DNA from: Leptofilum sp965223525
GTDB lineage: Bacteria; Chloroflexota; Anaerolineae; Promineifilales; Promineifilaceae
Length of the DNA stretch: 64,000 bases
Reading direction: 5' to 3'
NCBI RefSeq assembly: GCF_965223525.1
Contig: NZ_CBDCWX010000005.1
Span: forward strand, 558,001-622,000
The translations under genes and the position numbers were made by a program. The notes below the pieces were generated by a model that saw only the letters and a list, made by a program, of their open reading frames with translations, made no database searches and was not told where the DNA came from. Shown here piece after piece: positions 1 to 8,772 of this stretch (within the stretch, counting starts at the first letter, position 1; each line of letters opens with the position of its first letter).

Positions 1-57
1 AGACACACAATATCCCACCCAGCAACAAAATAAGTAACGCTCCCTACACAAAAGCAG

Positions 58-267
58 CTACCCAGCCGCCTCCTCATCATCTTGTAATAAACGTTCCATC
101 AGCTGAATATCTTGCTGCAAATTTCGCTGCCGCAAAACCAGGCTCACAATATAAAACAGACCAATCACACCCATCACTATGTAGCCAAGAATTAGATAGT
201 TGTTAAAGGTGTTGGGATTCACCGATGATTGCAATGCAATATTCAAGAAAACAGATAATGCAAACAT
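58..267 (-). CDS. CcmD-like small membrane protein
   Basis: This 69-residue protein has one membrane segment (about residues 25-45) followed by a charged tail rich in Arg, Gln and Glu. Its start codon overlaps the stop of the ccmC gene before it (TAATG arrangement), so it is the last gene of the ccmABC-like cluster read leftward. Size, single transmembrane helix and position match CcmD, the small protein that helps release holo-CcmE from the CcmABC heme exporter. CcmD is weakly conserved, so the name rests mainly on context; it could be an unrelated small membrane protein. Bases 1-57 downstream contain nothing I recognise. Confidence 0.65.
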   Translation of the reverse strand: MFALSVFLNIALQSSVNPNTFNNYLILGYIVMGVIGLFYIVSLVLRQRNLQQDIQLMERLLQDDEEAAG

Positions 268-1094
268 TAGGCGTTCCCTCCCTGCAAATGTGCCGCTACG
301 CGCATCTTCAACGAATCTACATTATCCATCAAAAACTGGAGCCGAATGCGGTTGAACATCCAGGCAATGTACATGATTGAAAATGAAATTGTGTTCACCG
401 TTAGCGTAATGCCCATCCGCATAGATTCCAGGCCAGGCTCAAACTCCTGCAGCCCTTCCGATGCCCCCTGTGCCGCCTCGATGGTGCCGCCAAACACTAC
501 TGGGTGAATATCACGAAAAATGCGAATGCTTATGTATGCCATAATGATAGTAACAAAGGCAACAATTACGTACACGGCTCCAAAGCGTGCGCGTTTTTCT
601 CGCTCCTCGATTGCTCCCCGCAGCATAAAGTAGGCCGCATAAGTTAACCAGGCCACTGTAATCAGCGTCAGGCGCGGACTCCACAGCCACCACGTATTCC
701 ATGCTGGTTTCCCCCACACAGAACCTGCGGCCGTTGTAATGGTTAAAAACACCAAACCAACTTCCACCGAAGACAACGCAATGGTGTCCCATTTGCGATT
801 CGGGTTTTTTAGTTTGATAATGCCCCAAATGGACGTCATTGTGTCGTTATTTGGCACTTTTAGACTCCCAAAGTCTATTCGAGCCAAGTAAAATGAGCCA
901 GCTAAAAGTGCTACAAAAAAGGCAACGGCTCCAACCCAAGCTGTCCCCACATGAAAGTAAAAAATTCGCTGCACGTTCCCCATTGTGCGTTCCGTAGGGG
1001 CGTAAAAAAAGGTCAACACCAAACTCACCACCAGCGTCACTGCTGCAAGCCAATTTAGTGTAGGAATCCAGCGGTTCAAACGAGACAAACTCAT
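267..1094 (-). CDS. ccmC: Heme exporter/cytochrome c biogenesis protein CcmC
   Basis: CcmC handles heme at the outer face of the membrane and, with CcmAB, loads it onto CcmE for c-type cytochrome maturation. The 275-residue protein has six likely membrane helices, the FYFHVGTAW histidine segment near residue 46, and a Trp-rich WWD-type loop (WNTWWLWSPRLT, about residues 132-143). The usual loop ends WxWDxRLT; here Asp is replaced by Ser. It lies 115 bp after ccmB in the same direction. CcmC/CcsA-like proteins share the WWD loop, but the size and the ccmAB neighbours favour CcmC. Confidence 0.88.
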   Translation of the reverse strand: MSLSRLNRWIPTLNWLAAVTLVVSLVLTFFYAPTERTMGNVQRIFYFHVGTAWVGAVAFFVALLAGSFYLARIDFGSLKVPNNDTMTSIWGIIKLKNPNRKWDTIALSSVEVGLVFLTITTAAGSVWGKPAWNTWWLWSPRLTLITVAWLTYAAYFMLRGAIEEREKRARFGAVYVIVAFVTIIMAYISIRIFRDIHPVVFGGTIEAAQGASEGLQEFEPGLESMRMGITLTVNTISFSIMYIAWMFNRIRLQFLMDNVDSLKMRVAAHLQGGNA

Positions 1095-1209
1095 CTATTA
1101 CTCCTCTCAAAAATTATGAATTATGAAAATCTTGCTCTTCTAGAATAACAAACCTTCGGCGTTTGGGCGTAAGATTATCACAATTTTTTTAGCAAGCGGA
1201 AATCTGCAA

Positions 1210-1929
1210 TTAAGATTCTACAACCAGATGATAGGTAAACAGGCCCGTTGCTAAAATGGCCAGATCGTAGGCAGCCACTAATGAAACCATGCTGCGAATA
1301 ATCATCATATCCGGCTCGGCGGTCATCATTTCGCCAACGGCCGTTGCCGCGGGCAAAATCAGGGGCAGCACCAAAGGCATCAACAAAATCGGCAGCAACA
1401 CCTCCCGCGCCCGGGTTTGCATGGTCATCGAGGTGATCAACACTCCAGCCGCCACGTAGCCAATCGTACCCAAAAACAGAACCAGCAGCACAACCGGCTG
1501 CCAAAACGGTTTATTGAAAAAAATAATAAATACAAAAACCAGCACTACTTCCAGCAACAGCGTAAAAATCGTGACGCTAATCACCTTCGCCACATAAACC
1601 GCTCGGCGATCAATCGGGGCAATTAAAATGGCGTCTATATTCTGGTTTTCGCGCTCGATGGCTAATGAACGATTCAGCCCCAGCGTGCCGGCCAGCAAAA
1701 TCGTCGCCCACAACAATCCGGTAGAGACATTTCGGGCTGCATCCAGCTCTGTTTCCAAGGCAAAATTAAACATCACCACCGTTACCAAAGAAAACATCAC
1801 CATCAAACTCACGGTTTGGCGCGTCTGTTTTTCAATTTGCAAATCTTTCCAAACGATGGCCCAAACGGCCGTTACAAATTGGTTGCTGCCGGAAGGATTC
1901 GCCGTTACTGTGGTGGGTGCATTATCCAT
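1210..1929 (-). CDS. ccmB: Heme exporter protein CcmB (ABC permease)
   Basis: This is the membrane subunit of the CcmAB transporter of system I cytochrome c maturation. The 239-residue protein starts with a cytoplasmic stretch carrying WKDLQIEKQTRQ, typical of CcmB, then about six hydrophobic helices. A conserved cytoplasmic loop, LAIERENQNIDAILIAP, follows the third helix. The first bases overlap the end of ccmA by 8 bp, so the two are probably translationally coupled. Length and order match the family. Confidence 0.9.
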   Translation of the reverse strand: MDNAPTTVTANPSGSNQFVTAVWAIVWKDLQIEKQTRQTVSLMVMFSLVTVVMFNFALETELDAARNVSTGLLWATILLAGTLGLNRSLAIERENQNIDAILIAPIDRRAVYVAKVISVTIFTLLLEVVLVFVFIIFFNKPFWQPVVLLVLFLGTIGYVAAGVLITSMTMQTRAREVLLPILLMPLVLPLILPAATAVGEMMTAEPDMMIIRSMVSLVAAYDLAILATGLFTYHLVVES

Positions 1930-2647
1930 GCGGTTTGCTCATGCCTGCTTTGCGGCCTGTGTGCGCCGCATAAATGTCCAAAAATTCGTTCCCCGTTACC
2001 TCTCCATTGGCAATTTCCTGCACAATTTTGCCCCGGCTCAAAATAGCCACCCGATCACACAAATTGAGTCCATGTACCAAATCATGGGTGATCATGAGGA
2101 TAGTACGGCCGTTGGTCGACTCCTGGCGCAATAAATCATCCAGCAGGGCAGACGCATCCTGATCTAAGCCCGTGTACGGCTCATCCAGCAACAAAACGTC
2201 CGGCTCATGAATCGTTGCCCGTGCCAACGTCAGCCGCTGCATCATCCCGCGTGAAAATGTGCGTACCGCGTCCCGCTGTCGCGCTGCCAAACCCACACGC
2301 TTCAACGCCTCAGCCACCCGCGCTTCACCATCATTCAAACGATACAGCTTGGCAAAAAACAGCAGATTCTCCGCCGCCGTTAAATCACCATAAAGCAACG
2401 TTTGATGAGACACCAAACCAATATGCTGCCGCACCCGGCCGCTAAATTGCGGCATGAGCCATCCCCCTATTTTCACCTCACCGCTTGTCGGCTGAAGCAG
2501 CGTGGCGACAATTCGCATCAACGTGGATTTGCCCGCACCGTTTGGCCCTACCAACGTTACAAAACGACCCGCCTGTATGTGCAAATTCACACCGCGCAGT
2601 ACTGAGTTTACGCCATATTGTTTTACAAGCCCGCTAATTTGGATCAT
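1922..2647 (-). CDS. ccmA: Heme exporter ATP-binding protein CcmA
   Basis: This ABC ATPase of 241 residues powers the CcmAB complex. It has Walker A GPNGAGKST (about 34-42), signature FSRGMMQR, and Walker B VLLLDEPYTGLD followed by the switch histidine in MITHD. It is the first gene of ccmA-ccmB-ccmC-ccmD read leftward. Alone it could be any ABC ATPase; the overlap with ccmB identifies it. Upstream, 2648-3009 is a 362-bp divergent promoter region. Confidence 0.9.
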   Translation of the reverse strand: MIQISGLVKQYGVNSVLRGVNLHIQAGRFVTLVGPNGAGKSTLMRIVATLLQPTSGEVKIGGWLMPQFSGRVRQHIGLVSHQTLLYGDLTAAENLLFFAKLYRLNDGEARVAEALKRVGLAARQRDAVRTFSRGMMQRLTLARATIHEPDVLLLDEPYTGLDQDASALLDDLLRQESTNGRTILMITHDLVHGLNLCDRVAILSRGKIVQEIANGEVTGNEFLDIYAAHTGRKAGMSKPHG

Positions 2648-2690
2648 CGGCTCAATTTTAGATTCTCTTGCACTTTCGGCAAGTGCCGAT

Positions 2691-2712
2691 TGTCACGCTT
2701 GGTTTTGTGACA
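2691..2712. promoter_or_regulatory. Inverted repeat TGTCAC-N10-GTGACA, possible operator for ccmA
   Basis: Perfect 6-bp half sites TGTCAC (2691-2696) and GTGACA (2707-2712) lie 44-65 bp upstream of the ccmA start. The spacing and dyad resemble a CRP/FNR-superfamily site, but I cannot place the ccmA -35/-10 boxes with confidence. A second short hairpin (GCACTT/AAGTGC) lies at about 2670-2686. Confidence 0.25.
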
Positions 2713-2947
2713 CATGCCACTTAAAATCATGCTTTTTTTCTGACAATTGGGCAAAATCCCCTTAAGGAAGCCGTATAAATCCAGAAAATGTGCAATTTTT
2801 CACGTTTTGTTAACGGAACAGGCTCATTTAAACTTTTTGAAGGCAAAATGAGCAAAAAACGTCAGGGAAATAGTACCAGGGTAAGGGTCAACAAAGCGGC
2901 AGATTAGTGACAATTTGCTAAAATAACCACTTATGTAAATAAAAAGG

Positions 2948-2977
2948 TTGCACAACTTGAGGATTTTTCTCTATAAT
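2948..2977 (+). promoter_or_regulatory. Sigma-70-type promoter for the 3010 gene
   Basis: TTGCAC (2948-2953) and a perfect TATAAT (2972-2977) are separated by 18 bp. A purine-rich GGAAGAGG (2993-3000) follows, nine bases before the TTG start at 3010, so promoter, ribosome site and start are consistent with one another. Confidence 0.7.
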
Positions 2978-3009
2978 ATTGGCCGACTCTTGGGAAGAGG
3001 GTACTTAAT

Positions 3010-3828
3010 TTGCTATTGAACTTGTCTGGAACAATAACTCCCTGGATATTGGGGACGCTCATTTTACTACTACTGCTTGCACTCGCCGTTGTGTTTAAAT
3101 CTTGGCGAGAAATGAAGCGATCTCCCTATTTCTTCATGCGTTTGCAAGCCGAAAAGCGCCTCCAAACATACTCCTTTGCGAGCTTAGGTTTGTTGGCAGC
3201 AGCTACTTTATTTGCGTTCTACGCTTTGCAACCAACTACTGATACCACCCCACTGGTGGCTGTACTTACCAATGCAAAGCCAGTTTCTGAAGAGGTGGCC
3301 GCTTTAGCTGCCCAAGAGCGCACCGCCGTTGAATTTATCCCCGAAACGGCCGTTACCTCCCAAATCGTCTCCACCAACAACCAACTATTTTTAACTGACC
3401 CCGACGCGCTGGTTCAAGCAACGCTAGAACTGCCTGAACAGTTTAACCGCTTTGAGCCAAAAGCTGAGCTAAACGAAGCCACAACCCTCGGCGATATTAG
3501 TTTCTCCACCAAGATTGACAACGCTTACGAAGCAGTTGATCCCACCAGCATTTTTGCTGTCGGCTCCTACACCGTTTACGCCACCTTCTCTTACGATGGC
3601 ATGGCAGACGGCATGGTTTGGTCTTGGGTATGGCGACACGATGGCGAAGTGGTTGACGGCGGCAACGAATATTGGGAATATGGCGCAGACGGCCCAGGCT
3701 ACATTTTCTACAACCCCGAAGATGGCTTTCGCGCTGGCGAATATACGTTGGAAGTGTGGGTTAACGGTGAGCAGCTCACCCGCTCTAATTTACGCATGAC
3801 TGGCTCTGCCTTGTCATCCGGTAATTAA
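3010..3828 (+). CDS. Hypothetical membrane-anchored protein with C-terminal beta domain
   Basis: The function is unknown. The 272-residue protein has two hydrophobic segments (about residues 10-30 and 55-75) around a basic loop, then an acidic, Ala/Thr-rich region and a C-terminal domain (about 170-272) rich in Trp, Gly and aromatic residues. That domain contains YATFSYDGMADG, WSWVWRHDGE and GEYTLEVWVNG, the pattern of a beta-sandwich ligand or cell-wall domain. The TTG start is chosen because GGAAGAGG precedes it at good spacing; a second TTG lies two codons downstream. Two hairpins follow the stop. It converges on murJ. Confidence 0.75.
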   Translation: MLLNLSGTITPWILGTLILLLLLALAVVFKSWREMKRSPYFFMRLQAEKRLQTYSFASLGLLAAATLFAFYALQPTTDTTPLVAVLTNAKPVSEEVAALAAQERTAVEFIPETAVTSQIVSTNNQLFLTDPDALVQATLELPEQFNRFEPKAELNEATTLGDISFSTKIDNAYEAVDPTSIFAVGSYTVYATFSYDGMADGMVWSWVWRHDGEVVDGGNEYWEYGADGPGYIFYNPEDGFRAGEYTLEVWVNGEQLTRSNLRMTGSALSSGN

Positions 3829-3846
3829 ATTTTGCAATCAACAGGG

Positions 3847-3864
3847 TACGGCCGTTTGGCCGTA
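3847..3864 (+). terminator. Hairpin terminator built from the ACGGCCGT palindrome
   Basis: TACGGCC (3847-3853) pairs perfectly with GGCCGTA (3858-3864) around a 4-base loop. A T-rich run (TCGTTGTTTT) follows, just after the 3010-3828 gene. The left arm is one of the iterated octamers. Confidence 0.6.
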
Positions 3865-3897
3865 TCGTTGTTTTAGGAAGAGAAGAGGAAGAAGTGA

Positions 3898-3930
3898 GCC
3901 CGACCAAATAATGGTCGGGCTTTTGGTTTT
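3898..3930 (+). terminator. Rho-independent terminator
   Basis: GCCCGACC (3898-3905) and GGTCGGGC (3913-3920) form a perfect 8-bp stem with a 7-base loop, followed by TTTTGGTTTTTT. It ends the rightward transcript from 3010 immediately before the convergent murJ stop codon. Confidence 0.8.
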
Positions 3931-5556
3931 TTACCAATTTAGGCGGCGACGGCCGTATTGCCACAAGCCATTCAGCTCCTCCAGCCGCAAACCAGCGCAC
4001 ACCAGCACATAAATCAATCCGCCAGCAACGCTAACTAACATGAGATGGAGTAGGACGGCCGTTTCCACCAACCAACCCTGTACCAGCCACATCCCCCCAG
4101 CCATCAGCAGCGTGGCCACACCCATGCGCCATAGCCCATTCAGCAGCGCGTACCCCTGAATGCCGCCCAGCTTGCGCCGCAGCAGCCAAAGCAACAGCAG
4201 CACTTCGATAACATTAGACAAGCTAAATCCCAGTGCCAAACCACCCAGCGGCAACCAGCCTAGCTGCGGAAACACCGTCTGGCTAAACCACAAACTCAAC
4301 AGCCACATAATCACAATCTGCACGCCGCCTGCCAAAACGGGCGTTAGCGTATCGCTTAGAGCGTAAAACGTGCGGGCCACGACTTCCAGCGCCAATAAAG
4401 GCACCAAACCAAGCGCATAAAACAGCAGCGCCCAACTCACAAACAGCGTCCCTTCATCCCCCAAAATACCCCGCTCAAACAAAAACGAGACGATTGGCTG
4501 CCCCAAAATGGCAAAAACCACCGAAAATGGCAAACCCAAAAAGAGCAAAATTCGTAGTGAGTCTGCAAAAATCTGGCGCATTTCTGCTTTCTCGCCCCGC
4601 GCAGCCAGCGAAGAAAGCGTGGGGAAGGCGGCAATGCCCAACGCCTGCCCGATAATCCCCTGCGGCATGATGATCAGCCGAAAAGCGGTGTTGAGTGCGG
4701 GCAAGCTACCCGTCGCCATTGGATCGGTGAGCAAAATGATGAGGAATTTGTTGATCTCGCTAAAGGATAAACCTAACACGCGAGGGGCCATGAGGCGCAT
4801 TACCTGACGCACACCGGGGTCATGCAAGTTGAGAACGGCCGTATATCGCGCCTCCTTCCGCCATAAACCGGGCAACTGCACCAAAAAATGCCCCGCTGCT
4901 CCCACGACCGCACCCCCAGCAAAACCAAATGCCACTTCCTCTGGCTGACTGCCCGGCCAAAGTAAGCCCCCGGCAATGATGCCCACATTGTAAATGGTCG
5001 GAGCCAGAGCAGGTAGCAAAAAATGCTGCCGCGCATTTAGCGCCCCCATGATGACGCCGCTCGCCCCAAAAATGATAGGCGAGATCAACATGATCCGCAT
5101 CAGGCGCACCGTTAGCGGCAGCAGTTCCGGATTGTTAGCTACCTTTTCACCGGCCAGCCAGGTAACAAGCTGTGGGGCAAACAAAATGCTGAGGAGAGAA
5201 ACGGCCGTTACCACTACCGTCAGCAAATTAATCACGTTGGAAAAAAGTCGCCACCCGCCTTCGCTGTCACCCTGCTCAAAATAGGCGGCAAATGTGGGGA
5301 TAAAAGCAGAACCAATTGCCCCACCCGCAATGATCAAAAAGATAGTTTCCGGGAAGCGCACGGCAATTTCATACGCTTCGGCCGGCAAGGTAGTGATGCC
5401 CAAATTGGCGCGAATCACAATCTCGCGCACCAGGCCCACAATACGGCTGAGTAGCACTGCCACCCCCACCAAACCAGCAGCCCGCATGACCAAAGAGCGA
5501 CTGTTGGCAACGGCCGTTTCAGACCCTGCTTCCTTGTTATTTTCATCAATAGACAT
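3931..5556 (-). CDS. murJ: Lipid II flippase MurJ (MviN)
   Basis: MurJ moves lipid-linked peptidoglycan precursors across the cytoplasmic membrane. The 541-residue product has a short polar N-terminus and then about 14 hydrophobic segments. Typical MurJ stretches include LLSRIVGLVREIVIRANLG near residues 39-57, the IGSAFIPTFAAYFE region, and VVARTFYALSDTLTPV. Length matches the family. The gene stands alone, leftward, with a hairpin upstream at 5596-5619. Confidence 0.93.
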   Translation of the reverse strand: MSIDENNKEAGSETAVANSRSLVMRAAGLVGVAVLLSRIVGLVREIVIRANLGITTLPAEAYEIAVRFPETIFLIIAGGAIGSAFIPTFAAYFEQGDSEGGWRLFSNVINLLTVVVTAVSLLSILFAPQLVTWLAGEKVANNPELLPLTVRLMRIMLISPIIFGASGVIMGALNARQHFLLPALAPTIYNVGIIAGGLLWPGSQPEEVAFGFAGGAVVGAAGHFLVQLPGLWRKEARYTAVLNLHDPGVRQVMRLMAPRVLGLSFSEINKFLIILLTDPMATGSLPALNTAFRLIIMPQGIIGQALGIAAFPTLSSLAARGEKAEMRQIFADSLRILLFLGLPFSVVFAILGQPIVSFLFERGILGDEGTLFVSWALLFYALGLVPLLALEVVARTFYALSDTLTPVLAGGVQIVIMWLLSLWFSQTVFPQLGWLPLGGLALGFSLSNVIEVLLLLWLLRRKLGGIQGYALLNGLWRMGVATLLMAGGMWLVQGWLVETAVLLHLMLVSVAGGLIYVLVCAGLRLEELNGLWQYGRRRLNW

Positions 5557-5595
5557 AGATGGGAATTATACGTGAGGCAACTGTGGAAATAAAAT

Positions 5596-5627
5596 CGGGC
5601 TGGCAAGTTTGCCAGCCCGGTTATTGT
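5596..5627. terminator. Strong bidirectional-type hairpin
   Basis: CGGGCTGGCAA (5596-5606) and TTGCCAGCCCG (5609-5619) are perfect 11-bp complements, with T-rich DNA on the right and A-rich DNA on the left, so it could terminate either strand. It lies in the 314-bp gap 5557-5870 between divergent genes. That gap also holds a GTCAGG/CCTGAC hairpin (5635-5656) and three spaced CCTACGC words (about 5740-5772). No gene is visible in the gap. Confidence 0.55.
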
Positions 5628-5870
5628 TTTGAGAGTCAGGAACGCCGAAACCTGACCCTCGTTAAAAGGAGGAGAAGAAGAAGAGATTTTTACCCTTCGT
5701 GAAAGATTCTATACTAATTACCTACGTAGGGCTGTACGTCGCGCCTACGCCGAACCTACGCAAAACCTACGCAAGTTTAAATGTTCACAATTCAGAAGCC
5801 TTGCAGCACCATAATATTAGACACACCTGCCTCGATAGACGAACCGACCCGTCGGCGATAAAATCAGCCC

Positions 5871-8672
5871 ATGCGACGCCTCCAACACAGTCATGCCCTG
5901 CTCTTCATGCTCTTCTGCCTGCTTACGGCCGCTACGCTTCGCCTGAGCAATTTAGAGCAAGTACCAGCAGGGGTCCACTTTGATGAAGCGGCCAACGGCA
6001 TCCTGGCAGCGGAAATTGGGCTTAAGGGGGAACGGCCGATTTTTATCACCAGCTACACGGGCAAAGAGGTGCTTTTTTTCTACCTGGCAGGCGGGCTAAT
6101 CAGGCTGGTTGGCGATTCTGTGTTCACATTGCGGCTAACGGCCGGGCTGGTAGGGATTCTGACGGTAGCGGCCGTTTATTGGCTGGGGCTGGAACTGTTC
6201 CGAGACCGGCGTGTAGCGCTGGTTGCAGCCGCACTGTTGGCCATTAGCTTTTGGCATTTGCTGTTCAGCCATCTCGGTTTTAGAGCCATTACCCAGCCGC
6301 TGCTGCAAACGCTCACTTTGGCCGCGCTGCTGCGCGGCGTACGGCTAGAGCAACGCAAATGGCTAATAATCAGCGGCATCTTCCTGGGGTTAACAGCCTA
6401 CACCTACCTGGCAGCGAGATTATTCCCGGTTTTATTGCTGCTGGGCGGCCTGCCGCTACTGTTTGGGCAGAACTGGCGGCAGCGGTGGTTACAGTTGCTG
6501 CTGGTTGGTGGCGTGGCGCTGATTGTGCTGGCTCCTTTACTGGGCTTTTTCATTGCTAACCCGGATGCCTTTTGGGTACGCATTGGTCAGGTTGCACCTG
6601 GCGAATCTGCCCTGAGCCTAGGGGAAAGCTTGTTGCGTTCGCTGCAAATGTTTTTCCTGCTGGGGGATGAGTATGTGCGCTTTAATTTACCGGGACGGCC
6701 GTTATTCGGCTGGTTCTGGGGTGGCTTGCTACTGGTGGGCTGGATGGCACTGATTTGGCGTTGGCAAGCGTTGCGGACCGATTGGCAGCGAGCAAGTGTA
6801 CTGTTGCTGCTGCTGGCGCCTTTTATCATGCTGCTGCCCACCACCCTGGCCGTAAACGAAATCGTACCCAGCAACCTCCGCGCCATTGGCCTGATTCCCT
6901 TCGTTTTTTACCTGCCCGGCGCGGGGTTAATGCTGTTCGTTAGCGATTTGGGCAATCAGTTCAAGCGCATTCAGCTTACACAAACGGTGCTTGTCATCGG
7001 TATGCTGGCCTTGATGGTCGGCGGGCTGGCAACGGAGCGGTTGTATTTTCGGGTGTGGGGGCAAGAAGCGGCCGTTTTCTATGAAACAGATGGTGATTTA
7101 ACCGCTGCCGCCAACTTCTTGAATACGCTAGACACCGAGGGCAAAACGATTTATGTTTCGGCACTGCATTATCAGCACCCCACGCTTGCTTACCTGAGCG
7201 ACAAATACGAGCAAGTAAAGTGGCTGCCAGAAAGCCAGGCAGTTGTTTTCCCAGCCAACGATGAAGAAGCGATCTATATTTTCCCAGAAAAAAGCCCGCT
7301 GCCGCAGTGGGCAATCCCCTATTTTGAGAACGCCACGCTGCTCAAAAGCCCGCTTGCACCAGACGGCAGTTTGCCCTTTTTGGCTTATGAGATGCACGGT
7401 ACGCCAGCTATTGCGCCACCCTACCCTGTCGAGGCCAATTTTGGCAATGCGATTACTTTGCTAGGCTACGATGTAGGTGAGGTTGCCGCCGGCGAAAAGC
7501 TGACTGTGTTCCTCTATTGGCAAGTCAACTTTCCGCAAACGGCCGATTTCACACCATTCATCCATTTTGAGGACGCCTGGGGGCATCGCTGGAGCCAGGA
7601 AGAGACTTTTGCCTATCCGTCGGCGCAATGGGCACGGGGGGAGACGATTGTGCAACGAGCAGAAATTGACGTGCCGTTGGGCGCACCGCTGGGCAGCAAT
7701 TACCGGCTGCGCGTGGGGCTGTTCTCTGGCAACAGTGGGGAGCGTTTGCCCAGATTGGATGAAAACGGCCGTTACGCTGGCGACACCTATCTCATCGAAA
7801 ACGTGACGGTACTAACCGCAGAGCCGCCGCGTGATTTGCCGCAGCCACCCATTGTGCTCAACCGCACCGTACGCGCCCAGCTAAAATTGCTGGGAGTCGA
7901 GCGGGAGGCAATGGAGGCAACCACCGGTGAAACAATCAGGTTGGCGTTGTGGTGGCATGCAACTGGTTTTGTACCAGATACGACGATTCGGCTGGAGCTG
8001 TTGGGGGGCAACAATGTGGGGCGCATTCTCATTGGCAACACACAGCCGGTGCATGATACCTACCCTTTTTACAGTTGGGAAACGCCTCAATTCCTGATTG
8101 ATTGGCAAACGTTACGAATACCAGACAATATCCCCACAGGCGAGTATCGGCTGCTCGCCCGGTTCCGGGACGGAGCCGAAGCAAACCTGGCTGTTGCGGA
8201 TTTGGGAACGCTTCGAGTAACACAAACTGAGCGGAATTATACGGTACCGGAGGTGGAACGGCCGTATCCCGCCACCTTTGGCAACGAAATCAATCTGCTT
8301 GGTTACAACCTCACCCCGCAAGACACACCGGGCCAATACCAACTAGACTTCGTCTGGCAAGCGCAAGCTACCCCCAGCCGCGACTACACCGTCTTTGTCC
8401 ATCTGCTGCAGCAGGACGGCACCTGCGCCCCCTGCGTTTGGCAGCAAGACGTGATGCCCCAGCAAAACCAATATTCCACCAGCCGCTGGCTACCCGATGA
8501 AGTCGTCACCGACAGCTATCAGATTCAAATTCCGCCAGACACGCCGCCTGGCAGCTACCGCCTGGAAATCGGCCTCTACATTGCCGAAACGGGTCAACGG
8601 CTGCAAGTGCAGCAGCCAAATCGCCCTGAGGCTGATGCACTTTTTTTAGAACCAATTGCTGTGGAAAACTAA
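5871..8672 (+). CDS. GT-C (PMT/ArnT-like) membrane glycosyltransferase with C-terminal beta modules
   Basis: This probable lipid-phosphate-sugar-dependent glycosyltransferase has 933 residues. The N-terminal half has about 11 membrane helices. The first extracytoplasmic loop contains GVHFDEAANG (about residues 33-42), matching the acidic DE motif of PMT/ArnT enzymes. The soluble C-terminal part (from about residue 430) carries two copies of a beta module starting with an FGNxIxLLGY pattern (near residues 521 and 801). The same module ends the enzyme at 24705-26627. An AT-rich GATAAAAT ends seven bases before the ATG, so the mRNA may be leaderless. The acceptor is unknown. Confidence 0.85.
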   Translation: MRRLQHSHALLFMLFCLLTAATLRLSNLEQVPAGVHFDEAANGILAAEIGLKGERPIFITSYTGKEVLFFYLAGGLIRLVGDSVFTLRLTAGLVGILTVAAVYWLGLELFRDRRVALVAAALLAISFWHLLFSHLGFRAITQPLLQTLTLAALLRGVRLEQRKWLIISGIFLGLTAYTYLAARLFPVLLLLGGLPLLFGQNWRQRWLQLLLVGGVALIVLAPLLGFFIANPDAFWVRIGQVAPGESALSLGESLLRSLQMFFLLGDEYVRFNLPGRPLFGWFWGGLLLVGWMALIWRWQALRTDWQRASVLLLLLAPFIMLLPTTLAVNEIVPSNLRAIGLIPFVFYLPGAGLMLFVSDLGNQFKRIQLTQTVLVIGMLALMVGGLATERLYFRVWGQEAAVFYETDGDLTAAANFLNTLDTEGKTIYVSALHYQHPTLAYLSDKYEQVKWLPESQAVVFPANDEEAIYIFPEKSPLPQWAIPYFENATLLKSPLAPDGSLPFLAYEMHGTPAIAPPYPVEANFGNAITLLGYDVGEVAAGEKLTVFLYWQVNFPQTADFTPFIHFEDAWGHRWSQEETFAYPSAQWARGETIVQRAEIDVPLGAPLGSNYRLRVGLFSGNSGERLPRLDENGRYAGDTYLIENVTVLTAEPPRDLPQPPIVLNRTVRAQLKLLGVEREAMEATTGETIRLALWWHATGFVPDTTIRLELLGGNNVGRILIGNTQPVHDTYPFYSWETPQFLIDWQTLRIPDNIPTGEYRLLARFRDGAEANLAVADLGTLRVTQTERNYTVPEVERPYPATFGNEINLLGYNLTPQDTPGQYQLDFVWQAQATPSRDYTVFVHLLQQDGTCAPCVWQQDVMPQQNQYSTSRWLPDEVVTDSYQIQIPPDTPPGSYRLEIGLYIAETGQRLQVQQPNRPEADALFLEPIAVEN

Positions 8673-8704
8673 TGGCTCATGAGTAAAAAGTGTGCATCAA
8701 TGTA

Positions 8705-8727
8705 ACAGTCACTTCAGAAGTGACTGT
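8705..8727. terminator. Palindromic hairpin between convergent genes
   Basis: ACAGTCACTTC (8705-8715) and GAAGTGACTGT (8717-8727) are perfect 11-bp complements around one base. It lies between the ends of the GT-C gene and pheA, where it could end either transcript. There is no long T run. Confidence 0.5.
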
Positions 8728-8772
8728 CACATAAAGGCAATTCGCACACATCTCATAGACGAGCCAAACTGA

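Noticed and set aside
5740..5772. Three CCTACGC words as a CRISPR-like array
   Set aside because: Units are only seven bases with irregular short spacing; no cas genes anywhere in the window.
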